Assembly: GCF_963669205.1 (NCBI RefSeq)
Contig: NZ_OY769915.1
Location: 3,632,001 to 3,696,000 of the forward strand
Reading direction: 5' to 3'
Origin: an uncultured Roseibium sp.
Lineage (GTDB): Bacteria; Pseudomonadota; Alphaproteobacteria; Rhizobiales; Stappiaceae
Length of the DNA: 64,000 nt
Shown: positions 43,537 to 53,017 of the stretch, one piece after another
Layout: the number at the start of each line of letters is the position of its first letter
Position numbering within the stretch: position 1 is the first letter of the stretch
Program-made: the position numbers and the translations under genes
Notes under the pieces: model-generated
The model's input: only the letters and a program-made list of their open reading frames with translations
What the model was told of the DNA's origin: nothing
The model's database searches: none

Positions 43537-44009
43537 CGGAACGCCTCCATGATCTTGCGTTCAAATCCGTTCTTGATGTCGTCAATGGTCGCCTGGGGGT
43601 CCGGAACGTCGATGCAATGGATGAAAAGTGTCTTGCGATCCTCTGAAACATCGACGGACAGCGTGCCCGGCGTCAGCGTGATGAGATTGGCGAGCATCGT
43701 GATTTCAAAATCCGTATCAACGGTGAGCGGCAATGCGATTATTCCCGGCTGCAATTCGATTTTCGGCCGCAACACGATCATCGCCACCCGCCATGCCGAC
43801 AGGACCAGTTCGTAGACGAATGTCGCCGCGAGACCGACTGCCTTCCCGATCCTGCGGAAATAGGCGGACGTGCCGACCTGCTCGCGAATCAGGTAAAGTG
43901 CCCCGGAGCCCAGAACAAACCCGAATGCCAGGTTTATCTCCGAGAAACTGCCCGTGACTGCCCCCCAGGCCAGCGCCATGAGGATATTCGTGAGAAAAAG
44001 GCTCGTCAT
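43533..44009 (-). CDS. mrpE: Mrp-type Na+/H+ antiporter subunit E
   Basis: A 158-residue subunit with N-terminal membrane helices and a cytosolic C-terminal domain; LANLITLTPGTLSVDVSEDR is the MnhE hallmark. The start ATG 44009 overlaps the mrpD stop; a longer frame upstream is not family-like. Confidence 0.94.
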   Translation of the reverse strand: MTSLFLTNILMALAWGAVTGSFSEINLAFGFVLGSGALYLIREQVGTSAYFRRIGKAVGLAATFVYELVLSAWRVAMIVLRPKIELQPGIIALPLTVDTDFEITMLANLITLTPGTLSVDVSEDRKTLFIHCIDVPDPQATIDDIKNGFERKIMEAFR

Positions 44010-45613
44010 CCCTGCTCTCCAAGAACTGACCTTATGTAGCCGAACGGATCGACAACGCTGCTCGCTCCCTGTGTCGCGAGTTCGATCATCCACTCAGGCT
44101 GCAAACCAAAATAGACCACAAGTGCGGTAAGAACACCCAGTGGCAGCCACACCGCACCGCTGCTGAGCTGCTGTTCATCCGGTGACCCGGTTACCACCAC
44201 GCTTTGCCCATCCGCGGTCCCCTCCGGCCCTCCCCGCCAGAATGCATAGATCCAGACGCGCCCCATGGCGAGCGTCGTCAGGAAGCCGCTCACAAGGATC
44301 GCGGCGCCCAGCCAGAACCTGTCGCTCTGAAAAGCGGCATCGACGAGCATCACCTTCGGCCAGAACCCGGAAAATGGCGGCAGACCGGAGACGGCGAAGG
44401 CCAGGACCAGGAACACGCCGGCGAAGGCGACGCTCTTGTGGTAAAGACCTCCGAGCTGGCGGAGATTGAACGAACCGCCCATCATTCCCATGATCCCGGC
44501 GGCCATGTAGAGCGCCGTCATGACGATGATCGAGTGGACTGCGTAAAAAATCGCGCCTGATATCGAGAGAGTCGCCTGCGTGTCGCTCGACGCGACGGCG
44601 AGACCTGCCAGCATCGAGCCGATACCGGCGATGACAAGATACCCGAGAAGGCGCCGTATATCGCTCTGCGCCAGGGCGCCGAGCGCACCTGTTATCAGGG
44701 TCGCTATTGCGACGATGCCTATGACATCCGCCATGTAGTCGAGGGAGGCCGGCAAAATCAGCACGAAAATCCGGATCAGGGCGTAGACCCCGACCTTTGT
44801 CAGAAGTCCTGCAAACACGGCCGACACGACGATATTGGGCGTGTGGTAGGAGGCAGGCAGCCAGAAATTGACCGGAAAGGCGGCCGCTTTCATGGCAAAT
44901 GCCAGGAAATAGAGGGCAGCGACCGTTGCAAGCGTGCCCGACGCCGGGTTCTGGAGACTGTCGACCTTGACCGCGATATCCGCCATGTTGAGCGTACCGA
45001 ATATGCCGTAAAGCAGGCCCGTGGCGATCAGAAACAGGTTCGTGCCGACCAAATTGAGCACGCCGTATTTCACGGCGCCGTCAAGCTGAATGCGATCGTT
45101 TCCAAGGATAAGCAACCCATAGGAAGAAATCAGCAGAACCTCGAACCAGACATAAAGGTTGAAGACGTCGGCAGTGAGAAACGACCCGCAGACACCGGTC
45201 ATGAGCAGCAGCAGGAAAGGGTAAAAGCCGTAGCGGCGGCCGGAACTGCTGACCGTCTTCATCCCGAATATGCCGGCGCAGAAGGCCACGACCGAGCCAA
45301 TGAAGGTCAGGGTCGCTCCGAGCGGATCGGCGGTAACCGCAATACCGAATGGCGGCAGCCAGTTGCCCATGACCATGGTGATCACTCCATGATCGAGCAC
45401 ACGGATCAAAAGCCCCAGGCTTGCAAGAACCAGGAGACCCAGCAATGCGACCCCGAGCTTCGGCTGAAGCTCCGTATTCTTGCGGAGCATCAGGCACAGG
45501 GCACCGCCGACCATGGTGATCAGCGATGGTGCGACGATCAGCCAGTCACCCGCAGCAATCGGCGTGACGATCATTGCGTCGGAATAGTCGACGGGTACAG
45601 AAGAACCGGCCAT
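44006..45613 (-). CDS. mrpD: Mrp-type Na+/H+ antiporter subunit D
   Basis: A 535-residue polytopic protein (about 14 membrane helices) homologous to the NuoL/M/N subunits of complex I. The conserved membrane Glu is E158 in NLYVWFEVLLISSYGL, and AMKAAAFPVNFWLPASYHT carries the conserved Lys of the proton path. It starts five bases after mrpC and overlaps mrpE by four bases. Confidence 0.95.
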   Translation of the reverse strand: MAGSSVPVDYSDAMIVTPIAAGDWLIVAPSLITMVGGALCLMLRKNTELQPKLGVALLGLLVLASLGLLIRVLDHGVITMVMGNWLPPFGIAVTADPLGATLTFIGSVVAFCAGIFGMKTVSSSGRRYGFYPFLLLLMTGVCGSFLTADVFNLYVWFEVLLISSYGLLILGNDRIQLDGAVKYGVLNLVGTNLFLIATGLLYGIFGTLNMADIAVKVDSLQNPASGTLATVAALYFLAFAMKAAAFPVNFWLPASYHTPNIVVSAVFAGLLTKVGVYALIRIFVLILPASLDYMADVIGIVAIATLITGALGALAQSDIRRLLGYLVIAGIGSMLAGLAVASSDTQATLSISGAIFYAVHSIIVMTALYMAAGIMGMMGGSFNLRQLGGLYHKSVAFAGVFLVLAFAVSGLPPFSGFWPKVMLVDAAFQSDRFWLGAAILVSGFLTTLAMGRVWIYAFWRGGPEGTADGQSVVVTGSPDEQQLSSGAVWLPLGVLTALVVYFGLQPEWMIELATQGASSVVDPFGYIRSVLGEQG

Positions 45614-45618
45614 AAAGC

Positions 45619-45996
45619 TTAGTACCCTTGTGGCGGAGTTGGGTCGTTGTCAGGTTCGGCGACGCGCATCTTGTTCACTTCGTCGGTTCCCAGTTCCTGA
45701 TAGGCCCGGAAGGCCAGAACCAGCAGGAACGCGAAAAACGAGAAGGAGATCACGATTGCCGTCAGCACCAGCGCCTGGGGCAGCGGGTTCGCGGTTGCGG
45801 TCTCCGGGGTATAGAGGTGAGACGGAATAAGCGGCGGAATTTCCCGCGTCAGACGGCCGTTCGTGAAGATCAGCATATTGACCGAATTCCCGAGGATCGC
45901 GATCCCGAGCAGGATCCGGACCAGATGCTTCGACAGCATCAGATAGACGGCAACGGTGAAAAACAGTCCGATCAGAATGGCAACACCGGTTTCCAT
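45619..45996 (-). CDS. mrpC: Mrp-type Na+/H+ antiporter subunit C
   Basis: A 125-residue subunit homologous to NuoK, with three membrane segments; LLGIAILGNSVNMLIF and PQALVLTAIVISF are typical. ATG 45996 shares its first base with the mrpB stop. Confidence 0.95.
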   Translation of the reverse strand: METGVAILIGLFFTVAVYLMLSKHLVRILLGIAILGNSVNMLIFTNGRLTREIPPLIPSHLYTPETATANPLPQALVLTAIVISFSFFAFLLVLAFRAYQELGTDEVNKMRVAEPDNDPTPPQGY

Positions 45997-46415
45997 CAGT
46001 CGGCCTCCCTTTCTTCCAGCGCAAGGGCGATCGAACCGATCGCGCCGACGACAACCAGGTAGACGCCGATGTCGAAGACAAGCGGTGTCGAGAGGGCGAT
46101 TTCGACGTCGAAAAGGTCGAAGATCAGCCACTGGCTGGTCATGAAAGCCTGGTTCTTGAAGAAGGACAGCACACCCGCAAGCGCACCGATGAAGAGCCCG
46201 AAGCCGGAGATGCTCATCGGGTGAAACACGATGGCGCGCCGAACCGATGCCACGCCGCAGGCAATCCCGAAGATCGCAAGGGCGGACGCCGCAATCAGGC
46301 CGCCGATGAAGCCGCCGCCAGGTTCATTGTGCCCGCGCAAGAGCACGAAGATCGAAAACAGGACCATCAGGGCGGCCAGGTAAGGCGCGATTGTCCGGAA
46401 GATGACCGTCCGCAT
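45996..46415 (-). CDS. mrpB: Mrp-type Na+/H+ antiporter subunit B
   Basis: A 139-residue subunit (MnhB domain) with four membrane segments and the RGHNEPGGGFIGGLI signature. Encoded separately from mrpA, unlike genomes with an mrpAB (phaAB) fusion. Its start and stop each overlap the neighbouring gene by one base. Confidence 0.95.
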   Translation of the reverse strand: MRTVIFRTIAPYLAALMVLFSIFVLLRGHNEPGGGFIGGLIAASALAIFGIACGVASVRRAIVFHPMSISGFGLFIGALAGVLSFFKNQAFMTSQWLIFDLFDVEIALSTPLVFDIGVYLVVVGAIGSIALALEEREAD

Positions 46416-48811
46416 CAGCGCACCTCCGCAGTTTGACTGTTTGCCTGAGCCGCGGATGTCTTGTCCGCTGTCTCGTCGGGCGTCCGCGTCTTGATCCGGA
46501 TCAGCGCCAGCACACACAGGCCCGCCAGAACCACGACCGCGATTTCACCGAGCGTATCAAAACCGCGGAAATCGACGAGGATCACGTTCACGATGTTCCG
46601 TCCATGCGCGATGGAACGGCTGAATTCGGTAAAGAACTCCGACAGCCGGCTGTCGAACGGCTGCTGCGTGATCGCAAGCAGCGTGAGCATGAGACCGAGA
46701 CCGACGGCCACGGCCACCACGCCGGTAACGACGCTTGACGCCAGGGACCGGTGATCGCGCGGTGAAAGATTGAGACGGGTCATCACCAGCGCGAGAATGA
46801 CCACCGACAGCGTTTCCACCATGAACTGGGTAAAAGACAGGTCTGGCGCGCCGAACATCATGAAGATGAGCGCAACCGCAAATCCCTGAACGCCCAGTGA
46901 AACAATTGCTGTCAGGCGCGTTTTCGCGATCAGAACCGCGATCAGTCCTAGGACCGCGATCAGCAGGATGCCCCATTCGTAGAACCGGTATTCCGGAAGC
47001 TTGGGCAGCGCCGGAAAAGTGCCTGTCAGATAGCCCGGCAGCAACACGGCCAGCGCCGTGAAGACGAAGGTCAGCAGCATGTAGGTCTGCATCTTTCCGG
47101 TTTGCAGCAGCCGGGTGACGGCGGTTGCCATCGAGACGATGCCGCTCACCGCCTGGTCGAAGCCCTTGTCCGGCCCCCAGCCGATCGCCGCCAGCGCCGA
47201 CGCGATCATGCTGCGCATCCTGTCAAGCTGGGTGAACAGCAGGATCCCCAGCCCAACCGTGATGAAGGACAGGATGACGGGCGCGTTGATCTTCGTCGGG
47301 ATCAGGTGCAGGTCGATCTGCGTGAACTCGCCGAGCAGCGACGACAGCGTCGGTCCGATGAACAGGACGCCGGTCGTGTGCGCAACAAGCGCCAGGATGA
47401 CACCGGTCACGGACAGGACAACAGGCCCGGCGATGAGCAGGACAGGCCCTTCATGTGCATGTTTGGGCGTTTTCACCTCGGCGCCCAGGAACGGTTTGAT
47501 CGCAACGGCAGCGGCGATGACCAGCATCAAGGCATTCCCGACGACCGCGACAAAAGTGACGATGATACCGAGCTGCCCGAGTGCCGATATATCGGACGTG
47601 CCGTAATAGAGAATTTCCTTGGCGATAAACCCGATGAAGGGCGGCAGACCGGCCATGGAAAGCGAGGCTAGACAAGCCGCTCCGAAGGTGAACGGCATCA
47701 GGGTCCGCAAACCGCCCAGCTTGGTCACGTCTCGTGTACCTGCCTCGTGATCGATGGTCCCGGCGACCATGAACAGCGCCCCCTTGAAGAGCGAATGCGC
47801 GAGCAGATAGAGAACGGCGCCTTCCAGCGCTTTTTCGTAGCTCGTGCCCGTCAGCATCACCAGGAGCCCGAGCGAGGCGACCGTTGTATAGGCCAGCATC
47901 AGCTTCAGATCCGTCTGACGCACGGCGAGGATCGTGCCGACAAGCAGCGTAACGCCGCCGAACAGCGGCAGAACGGTGGTCCAGAGCACCGTGTCGCCCA
48001 GAAGCGGGTGCATACGCATGAGCAGATAAACGCCCGCCTTCACCATCGTTGCGGAATGCAGATAGGCGGAAACCGGAGTGGGTGCTTCCATGGCGTTCGG
48101 AAGCCAGAAATGGAACGGAAACTGCGCGGACTTGGTGAATGCGCCGCCAAGCACCAACAGGAAAATCGGCAGGTAGAGCCCGGAATCCTTGATGATGTCC
48201 TGCGACGCCAGCAGTTCCGACATCTCGATCTCGCCCGTTGCCGAGATGATCAGGATGAAGCCTGCCAGCAGCGCCAGCCCTCCCCCGCCCGTGACGACCA
48301 GAGCCTGGATCGCCGCCCGTCTCGACGCCGCCCTCAGATGGTCGAAACCGATCAGAAGGAACGAGGTGATCGACGTAAGTTCCCAGAAGATGAAGAGCGA
48401 AATCAGATTGTTGCCGAGAACCAGTCCGAGCATTGCGCCCATGAACAGGAACAGGAACGAAAAGAACCTGCCCTGTTGCGGGTGTCCCTTGAGGTAGCCA
48501 CCTGCATAGAGAATGATAAAGGTGCCGATACCGGAGATCAGCAGACCGAACAGCGTCGAGAGACCATCGACATAGACGGAGAAATTGACACCGTAGCTTG
48601 GCGCCCAGGCCTTCGCGGCGACGAACGTCTCCCCCTGGGAGACAGGACCGATGAACCCGGCGAAATGCAGGAAGATGAGCGCCGGCACAAGCGCAAGCGG
48701 CCATGCGGCATTATGCTTGAGCCAGCGCGTGAGGAAAGGCGCAACGACCGCAGCGGCAAAAGGTGCGAGTACGGCGTACAAAGTAGTATCGTCGATCACT
48801 GCAGGCGTCAT
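46415..48811 (-). CDS. mrpA: Mrp-type Na+/H+ antiporter subunit A
   Basis: A 798-residue polytopic protein: an N-terminal NuoL-like antiporter module (about 1-500) and a C-terminal MrpA-specific region with MbhD/MbhE-like segments (about 600-780). Conserved membrane charges are visible: E144 in FIFWELTSITSF, K227 in GGAFTKSAQFPFHFW and K258 in HSATMVKAGVY. First gene of the seven-gene operon, important for Na+ and alkaline pH tolerance. The promoter should lie in the 427-base region upstream. Confidence 0.96.
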   Translation of the reverse strand: MTPAVIDDTTLYAVLAPFAAAVVAPFLTRWLKHNAAWPLALVPALIFLHFAGFIGPVSQGETFVAAKAWAPSYGVNFSVYVDGLSTLFGLLISGIGTFIILYAGGYLKGHPQQGRFFSFLFLFMGAMLGLVLGNNLISLFIFWELTSITSFLLIGFDHLRAASRRAAIQALVVTGGGGLALLAGFILIISATGEIEMSELLASQDIIKDSGLYLPIFLLVLGGAFTKSAQFPFHFWLPNAMEAPTPVSAYLHSATMVKAGVYLLMRMHPLLGDTVLWTTVLPLFGGVTLLVGTILAVRQTDLKLMLAYTTVASLGLLVMLTGTSYEKALEGAVLYLLAHSLFKGALFMVAGTIDHEAGTRDVTKLGGLRTLMPFTFGAACLASLSMAGLPPFIGFIAKEILYYGTSDISALGQLGIIVTFVAVVGNALMLVIAAAVAIKPFLGAEVKTPKHAHEGPVLLIAGPVVLSVTGVILALVAHTTGVLFIGPTLSSLLGEFTQIDLHLIPTKINAPVILSFITVGLGILLFTQLDRMRSMIASALAAIGWGPDKGFDQAVSGIVSMATAVTRLLQTGKMQTYMLLTFVFTALAVLLPGYLTGTFPALPKLPEYRFYEWGILLIAVLGLIAVLIAKTRLTAIVSLGVQGFAVALIFMMFGAPDLSFTQFMVETLSVVILALVMTRLNLSPRDHRSLASSVVTGVVAVAVGLGLMLTLLAITQQPFDSRLSEFFTEFSRSIAHGRNIVNVILVDFRGFDTLGEIAVVVLAGLCVLALIRIKTRTPDETADKTSAAQANSQTAEVR

Positions 48812-49238
48812 GCTGATCTTTCGTCACGTTTTCAATAAAACGGCCTGTGTTGAACGGTTCGAATCAACACCCAGTCGCTAAATAATAGCGGGCCGGAAGA
48901 CTTATGACATGTCTTAGGTTCACGATTGTGCGTCTTCAAGCATTTCCGGCACGATTTTTCTGCCCACGGGTCGATTTGTTCGAGCCCGGCACGACCTCGG
49001 TTGTGATTTTCGCCCATATCCGGGCGCAGCCAAGGGTTTCATCGACGTCAAGCAGAGAAGAAGACTTTATCCTTGGTTGCATTCACGCTCTCTCCGGTCT
49101 TTGGCGGCCCCACTGCACGGATGCCGTAAGGGAGGAAGTCGGCGCCGCCACTTGATTTCAAGGTCCAAATAACGTTCCCTTTTACGCGAGCAAGGCCAAG
49201 GGCGGCTGATTGTCGACCAGTTGCTGAGCGAGGCAGTT
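48812..49238. other. Intergenic region upstream of mrpA and the PAS-GGDEF-like gene
   Basis: 427 bases between divergent genes. It must hold the mrp promoter near its left end, where sequence is AT-rich (about 48815-48895). A short open frame at 48904-49155 shows no family resemblance. I see no RNA gene, terminator or strong repeat. Confidence 0.4.
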
Positions 49239-50216
49239 ATGGCGTTAGACCAAAAAAACAAGAATTCTCCAGGGGAAGAACAACAGCACGCGCAAGCCAT
49301 AGATTTTGAAGAAATCGTGAAACTTGGCAGCGACGCCGTCCTGGTGTTGTCCCTGGACGGGGCTGTGATGTTTGCCTCACCCGCCACGGAAAACCTGTTT
49401 GGCTGGCCTGTGGAGCTGCTTTCAGGCCATCTTGGCGACCTTGTGCATCTCGAAATGGCCACCAGGGACGCCAGTGCTCTTCACCGGATATTGTCGGGCA
49501 ACGGTGACCCCTTCGCTCAGTTGCCCAGCGCGGAAATGCAGCTGCGTTCTGCAACAGGGTCGGAGGTTTGGGCAGATGTTGCGACCCACGTTCTGGAAGA
49601 CACCCACGGTACTGCGGTCGCATTTGTGATCTTCTTCAGGGATATCGCGAGACTTCGGAAACTGGAACATCTGCTCGAGGCCGCTTCTCAGAGCGACGCA
49701 CTGACAGGGCTCTATAATCGCAACGCGTTTGAAGACACGCTCAGGCGCGAGTGGGCTCTTGCGCTTCGGGAAAAGACCCACACCAGCCTGATAAGGGTGA
49801 CGTTGGACCGTTTCGACGCCTTCGTTGACTACGCCGGAACCCAGGCTGCGGACGACTGTCTCGTCAAGGTGGCGCGGACCCTCAGGGAAACCGCGCGCAG
49901 GCCCGCGGATATTGCCGCCCGCACCGCCACGAGCGAATTTTCGCTTTTGCTCCCGCGAACCCATGGGATGGGAGCGGAAACGATCAGCGCCTATATCCAG
50001 GTTGCAATCGAAGATCTGGCGATCCCGAACCCGGCCAATGCCGGCGCTGGCGGCGTGGTGACCGCATCCGTGGGGGCGGTCTGCACCGTCGCGGAACAGA
50101 ACGGCATTTCCGAAAGCCATGAGTTCATTTTGTCAGCGGCTGAAAATTGTGTATTCGAGGCAAGGCAGGAAGGCGGCAACAGGGTCAAGACACTCATGAA
50201 GACGCTAACCCGTTGA
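49239..50216 (+). CDS. PAS domain protein with degenerate GGDEF domain
   Basis: A 325-residue cytosolic protein. A PAS domain (about 24-145; VKLGSDAVLVLSLDGAVMFAS, GWPVELLSGHLGDLVH) is followed by a GGDEF fold (about 160-320; SDALTGLYNRNAFED). The active-site motif is replaced by ATSEF at 230-234, so cyclase activity is unlikely; the I-site is not evident. It may bind nucleotide or act as a sensor partner of another c-di-GMP protein. ATG 49239 with GAGGCA is preferred over TTG 49221. Confidence 0.85.
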   Translation: MALDQKNKNSPGEEQQHAQAIDFEEIVKLGSDAVLVLSLDGAVMFASPATENLFGWPVELLSGHLGDLVHLEMATRDASALHRILSGNGDPFAQLPSAEMQLRSATGSEVWADVATHVLEDTHGTAVAFVIFFRDIARLRKLEHLLEAASQSDALTGLYNRNAFEDTLRREWALALREKTHTSLIRVTLDRFDAFVDYAGTQAADDCLVKVARTLRETARRPADIAARTATSEFSLLLPRTHGMGAETISAYIQVAIEDLAIPNPANAGAGGVVTASVGAVCTVAEQNGISESHEFILSAAENCVFEARQEGGNRVKTLMKTLTR

Positions 50217-50297
50217 TTTCGGGGAGTTCATGTTTCTTGAGCTTTTTGCGCAGCCTCCTATCTAATTGCGAAACGTAGGAAAACCGGGAAGTCCATT

Positions 50298-50756
50298 ATG
50301 AGCGACGACATCACCAGAACGGAAGAAACAGCGCCCAAGGTGAGAAAAACGACCGCCGAATGGATGAACCAGCTGACGGCAGAGCAATTCTACGTCACGC
50401 GCCAGTCGGGCACCGAACGTCCGTTTACCGGCCCTTACTGGGACAACAAGCTGGTCGGCAGATACGACTGCATCTGCTGTGACGCGCCGCTGTTCATGTC
50501 GGATACGAAATTCGACGCCGGCTGCGGCTGGCCGAGTTTCTTCCAATCCGTTCACGCTGAGGCGATCCGGGAACTTGAAGACAAGTCGCACGGAATGGTG
50601 CGGACCGAAATACGGTGCAATCAGTGCGATGCCCATCTGGGCCATGTCTTTCCGGACGGGCCCCATCCGACCGGTCTCAGATACTGCCTGAATGGTCACG
50701 CGATGAACTTCGTTCATGGTGGCGGAAGACCGGCAAAGGCGGAAAACAGCGACTGA
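50298..50756 (+). CDS. msrB: Peptide-methionine (R)-S-oxide reductase
   Basis: A 152-residue MsrB that reduces methionine-R-sulfoxide in proteins. Zinc ligands C58, C61, C107 and C110 (YDCICCDAP, RCNQCDAH), CGWPSF at 76-81 and catalytic C130 in GLRYCLNG are present. The motif reads RYCLNG rather than the common RYCIN-S, a minor variation. No signal peptide, so cytosolic. Confidence 0.95.
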   Translation: MSDDITRTEETAPKVRKTTAEWMNQLTAEQFYVTRQSGTERPFTGPYWDNKLVGRYDCICCDAPLFMSDTKFDAGCGWPSFFQSVHAEAIRELEDKSHGMVRTEIRCNQCDAHLGHVFPDGPHPTGLRYCLNGHAMNFVHGGGRPAKAENSD

Positions 50757-50826
50757 AGCGGCCTCTGACCGGGACCGGGAAACCGGTCAGAAATCAGCCT
50801 TTCACACCAGGGCCGGCGGATCCCGA

Positions 50827-51213
50827 TTATGTGCCGAGCAACGCCGCAACAGTGATGAGGTTGCCGACCAGCGCGATCGTGTAGGCGATCGAGCGCGGAC
50901 CCGGAATACCGGTCACATAAGCCGGGATGTAAACCAGGCGGCCCCAGAAGAACAATTGCGCGCCAAAGACGGCCATTGCCATGTCGGTTTTCGGAAAGAC
51001 GAAGGCAAGCACTGCGGGAACGAGAAAAAACGGCAGGTTTTCTTTCATGTTCACCAAGGCCTTGTCGGCACGCAGCCCGAGCCGGCCCTTGTCCGGCAGT
51101 TCATCACGGCCACCGGCAAGCTTCAACAAGCCGACCGAAGGCAGGTAGAAAAGCGCGGTTGCATAAATCTGGATGAAATAGAGGGCCAGAACGGCAAGTA
51201 TCCATGTGATCAT
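50827..51213 (-). CDS. MAPEG family membrane protein
   Basis: A 128-residue protein with four predicted membrane helices and the pattern NMKENLPFFLVPAVLAF and FFWGRLVYIPAYVTG of MAPEG proteins (membrane-associated eicosanoid and glutathione metabolism). Bacterial members are uncharacterised or have glutathione transferase activity. Divergent from the XRE regulator. Confidence 0.87.
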   Translation of the reverse strand: MITWILAVLALYFIQIYATALFYLPSVGLLKLAGGRDELPDKGRLGLRADKALVNMKENLPFFLVPAVLAFVFPKTDMAMAVFGAQLFFWGRLVYIPAYVTGIPGPRSIAYTIALVGNLITVAALLGT

Positions 51214-51282
51214 CAGGTTGCTCCAGCGTTCGTGTGTTGATTGAACGTCGCCCGGAGCCTAGTTTTTCCGGCAGTATCAGCA

Positions 51283-51299
51283 ATTCCCCCGCAGGGAAT
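51283..51299. promoter_or_regulatory. Inverted repeat, possible operator of the XRE regulator
   Basis: ATTCCC-N5-GGGAAT (ATTCCCCCGCAGGGAAT) lies 12 bases upstream of the XRE regulator start and within the divergent gap to the MAPEG gene. Symmetry and position suit autoregulation by a helix-turn-helix dimer; binding is inference. Confidence 0.5.
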
Positions 51300-51310
51300 A
51301 GACACTGTCC

Positions 51311-52129
51311 ATGGACCCGAACATGAACACGCACGGCTCTGCCTTCGGCACTTCCCTGAAATCCATTCGCCGCGAACGTGGAATGAGCCAGTCGGATCTC
51401 GCCGGCCGCATCGGCTCGACCCAGCGCCACATTTCCTTTCTTGAAACCGGCCGGGCACAGCCAAGCCGCTACATGATCCAGCGTATTGAACGGGAACTCG
51501 GTCTCCCGGTGACACGGGCGCACGTGCTTTACGACACGGCCGGTTTCGCCAGCCCCTACAAGTGCAGGGCCGAGGAATCTGCGGACGTTCAGGAGGCACT
51601 CGATCTGATTGAGACCCGGCTCCTGGCAAACTGGCCCTTCCCCGCTTTCGTCCTCGACAAGCGCTGGACCATTCTTCGGCACAACCTGCCCGGCAAGCTG
51701 TTTCTGGCCGGCGCGATCGGCGACCAGAACGAACCGCCGAACATGTTCCGTATCTTCCTGTCCCCGGACTTTCGCGAACGCGTTCTGAACTGGACGGAAG
51801 CGGCGCCCATTTTCGCCGCCCGTCTTTACAGGGAAGCAGCAGACGACCCGGAGCTTGCCGACTTGCTCGACCAGGCCCATGCAAGCGGTTTGCTTGACGG
51901 GCTGGACGAGACGTTCCGGGAGGACGTGCCGGTTTTCGTGCCGGTCGAGATCCTCGGTCCGGACGGAAGCAGGCTGCGCCTGACCTCCATGCTCGGACAG
52001 CTCGCCTCGGTTCAGGATGCCGTGGTCGAAGGCATGACGATCGAACTCATGGTTCCGATGGACAGTGCGACGGAAAACTGTCTTCTGTCCGCAGCCAAAC
52101 CACCGCGAAACCTGGATGCCGCCGAATAG
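51311..52129 (+). CDS. XRE family regulator with MmyB-like ligand-binding domain
   Basis: A 272-residue regulator: an XRE helix-turn-helix (about 13-68; LKSIRRERGMSQSDLAGRIG, HISFLETGRAQPSR) and a C-terminal MmyB-like domain (about 100-265; FPAFVLDKRWTILRHNLPG, NMFRIFLSPDFRERVLNWTE). Members often regulate a divergent or adjacent gene, here the MAPEG gene or the downstream gene nine bases away. Start ATG 51311; ATG 51323 is possible. Confidence 0.92.
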   Translation: MDPNMNTHGSAFGTSLKSIRRERGMSQSDLAGRIGSTQRHISFLETGRAQPSRYMIQRIERELGLPVTRAHVLYDTAGFASPYKCRAEESADVQEALDLIETRLLANWPFPAFVLDKRWTILRHNLPGKLFLAGAIGDQNEPPNMFRIFLSPDFRERVLNWTEAAPIFAARLYREAADDPELADLLDQAHASGLLDGLDETFREDVPVFVPVEILGPDGSRLRLTSMLGQLASVQDAVVEGMTIELMVPMDSATENCLLSAAKPPRNLDAAE

Positions 52130-52138
52130 GAGCGTTTC

Positions 52139-53017
52139 TTGAAAACCCTGTCCCAACTCTCCTGCCTCATCGCTTGCCTCGTCATGCTGGTTCAGCCCGC
52201 AGGCGCGTCTGAGGTTCCCGATGACGTCTGGAGCGGTGCGCAAAGGCGCTCCGCAGGAGGTCTGCCGGACGGCAGTTATGCCATCCACCAGGCCGGGACA
52301 AAGGATGCGGTTGCCGCCTGGTACGGCACGCCGACGCGCCGCTACAGGCACGCGATCCTGGGCGACGATATCGAGGCCGGCTCGCTGCACGTTGCCATGC
52401 GCGACGGACGCATGTTCGACTTACACCTGCCGGAGAGCCAAGTCTTCGAAGACCGGACGCCGAGGATCTCTGATCTGGACGGCGATGGCCGCTTCGAGGT
52501 GATCACCATCCGCTCGTTTGCAAATGCCGGTGGCAGCGTCGCCATCTATGGCCTGCGAAACGGCAAGCTTGTCGAACTGGCGGCAACGGACCCGATCGGC
52601 AGAACCAACCGGTGGCTCAACATTGCCGGGATCGCGGACTATGCAGGGCGCGGCAAGCCGCAGATCGCCTATGTCGAAACGCCCCATATCGGGGGAACGC
52701 TTTACTTCGTGGAATGGCGCGGTGCTGCCCTTGTCCCGATCGCATCCCTCCCCGGTTTTTCCAATCACAGGATCGGCGCGCGCGAGCAGGACCTTTCTGC
52801 CGATATCGACTTCGACGCGGACGGGCGTCCCGACATCGCGGTGCCCTCGAATGATCGCCGGACCCTGAGGGTTGTCGGTATTGAGAACGGAAGCGCCAGC
52901 GAACTTCATCAGGTGCGGTTTCCCGCCGAGATCAAGTCAAGGAAGACCTCCGCCGGTCGCTGCGTGGAAATGGCATTGCACAACGGTCAGACCGGCCGGG
53001 TGTGCCCGTCGCCCTGA
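52139..53017 (+). CDS. Exported protein with FG-GAP/VCBS-like repeats
   Basis: A 292-residue protein with a signal peptide (about 1-23, ending AGA) and two calcium-loop motifs of the D-x-D-x-D-G form: SDLDGDGRFEVITI near 110 and DFDADGRPDIAVP near 225. These suggest a small beta-propeller of integrin-like repeats. Start is TTG 52139 with AGGAG just upstream, nine bases after the XRE stop. Its last 31 bases overlap the end of the convergent HxlR gene. Confidence 0.82.
   Translation: MKTLSQLSCLIACLVMLVQPAGASEVPDDVWSGAQRRSAGGLPDGSYAIHQAGTKDAVAAWYGTPTRRYRHAILGDDIEAGSLHVAMRDGRMFDLHLPESQVFEDRTPRISDLDGDGRFEVITIRSFANAGGSVAIYGLRNGKLVELAATDPIGRTNRWLNIAGIADYAGRGKPQIAYVETPHIGGTLYFVEWRGAALVPIASLPGFSNHRIGAREQDLSADIDFDADGRPDIAVPSNDRRTLRVVGIENGSASELHQVRFPAEIKSRKTSAGRCVEMALHNGQTGRVCPSP

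Noticed and set aside
47747..48838. Long open frame antisense to mrpA
   Set aside because: Highly charged Arg/Gln/Glu-rich translation typical of the reverse strand of a membrane-protein gene.
48904..49155. 83-codon frame upstream of mrpA
   Set aside because: No family resemblance or clear start signal.
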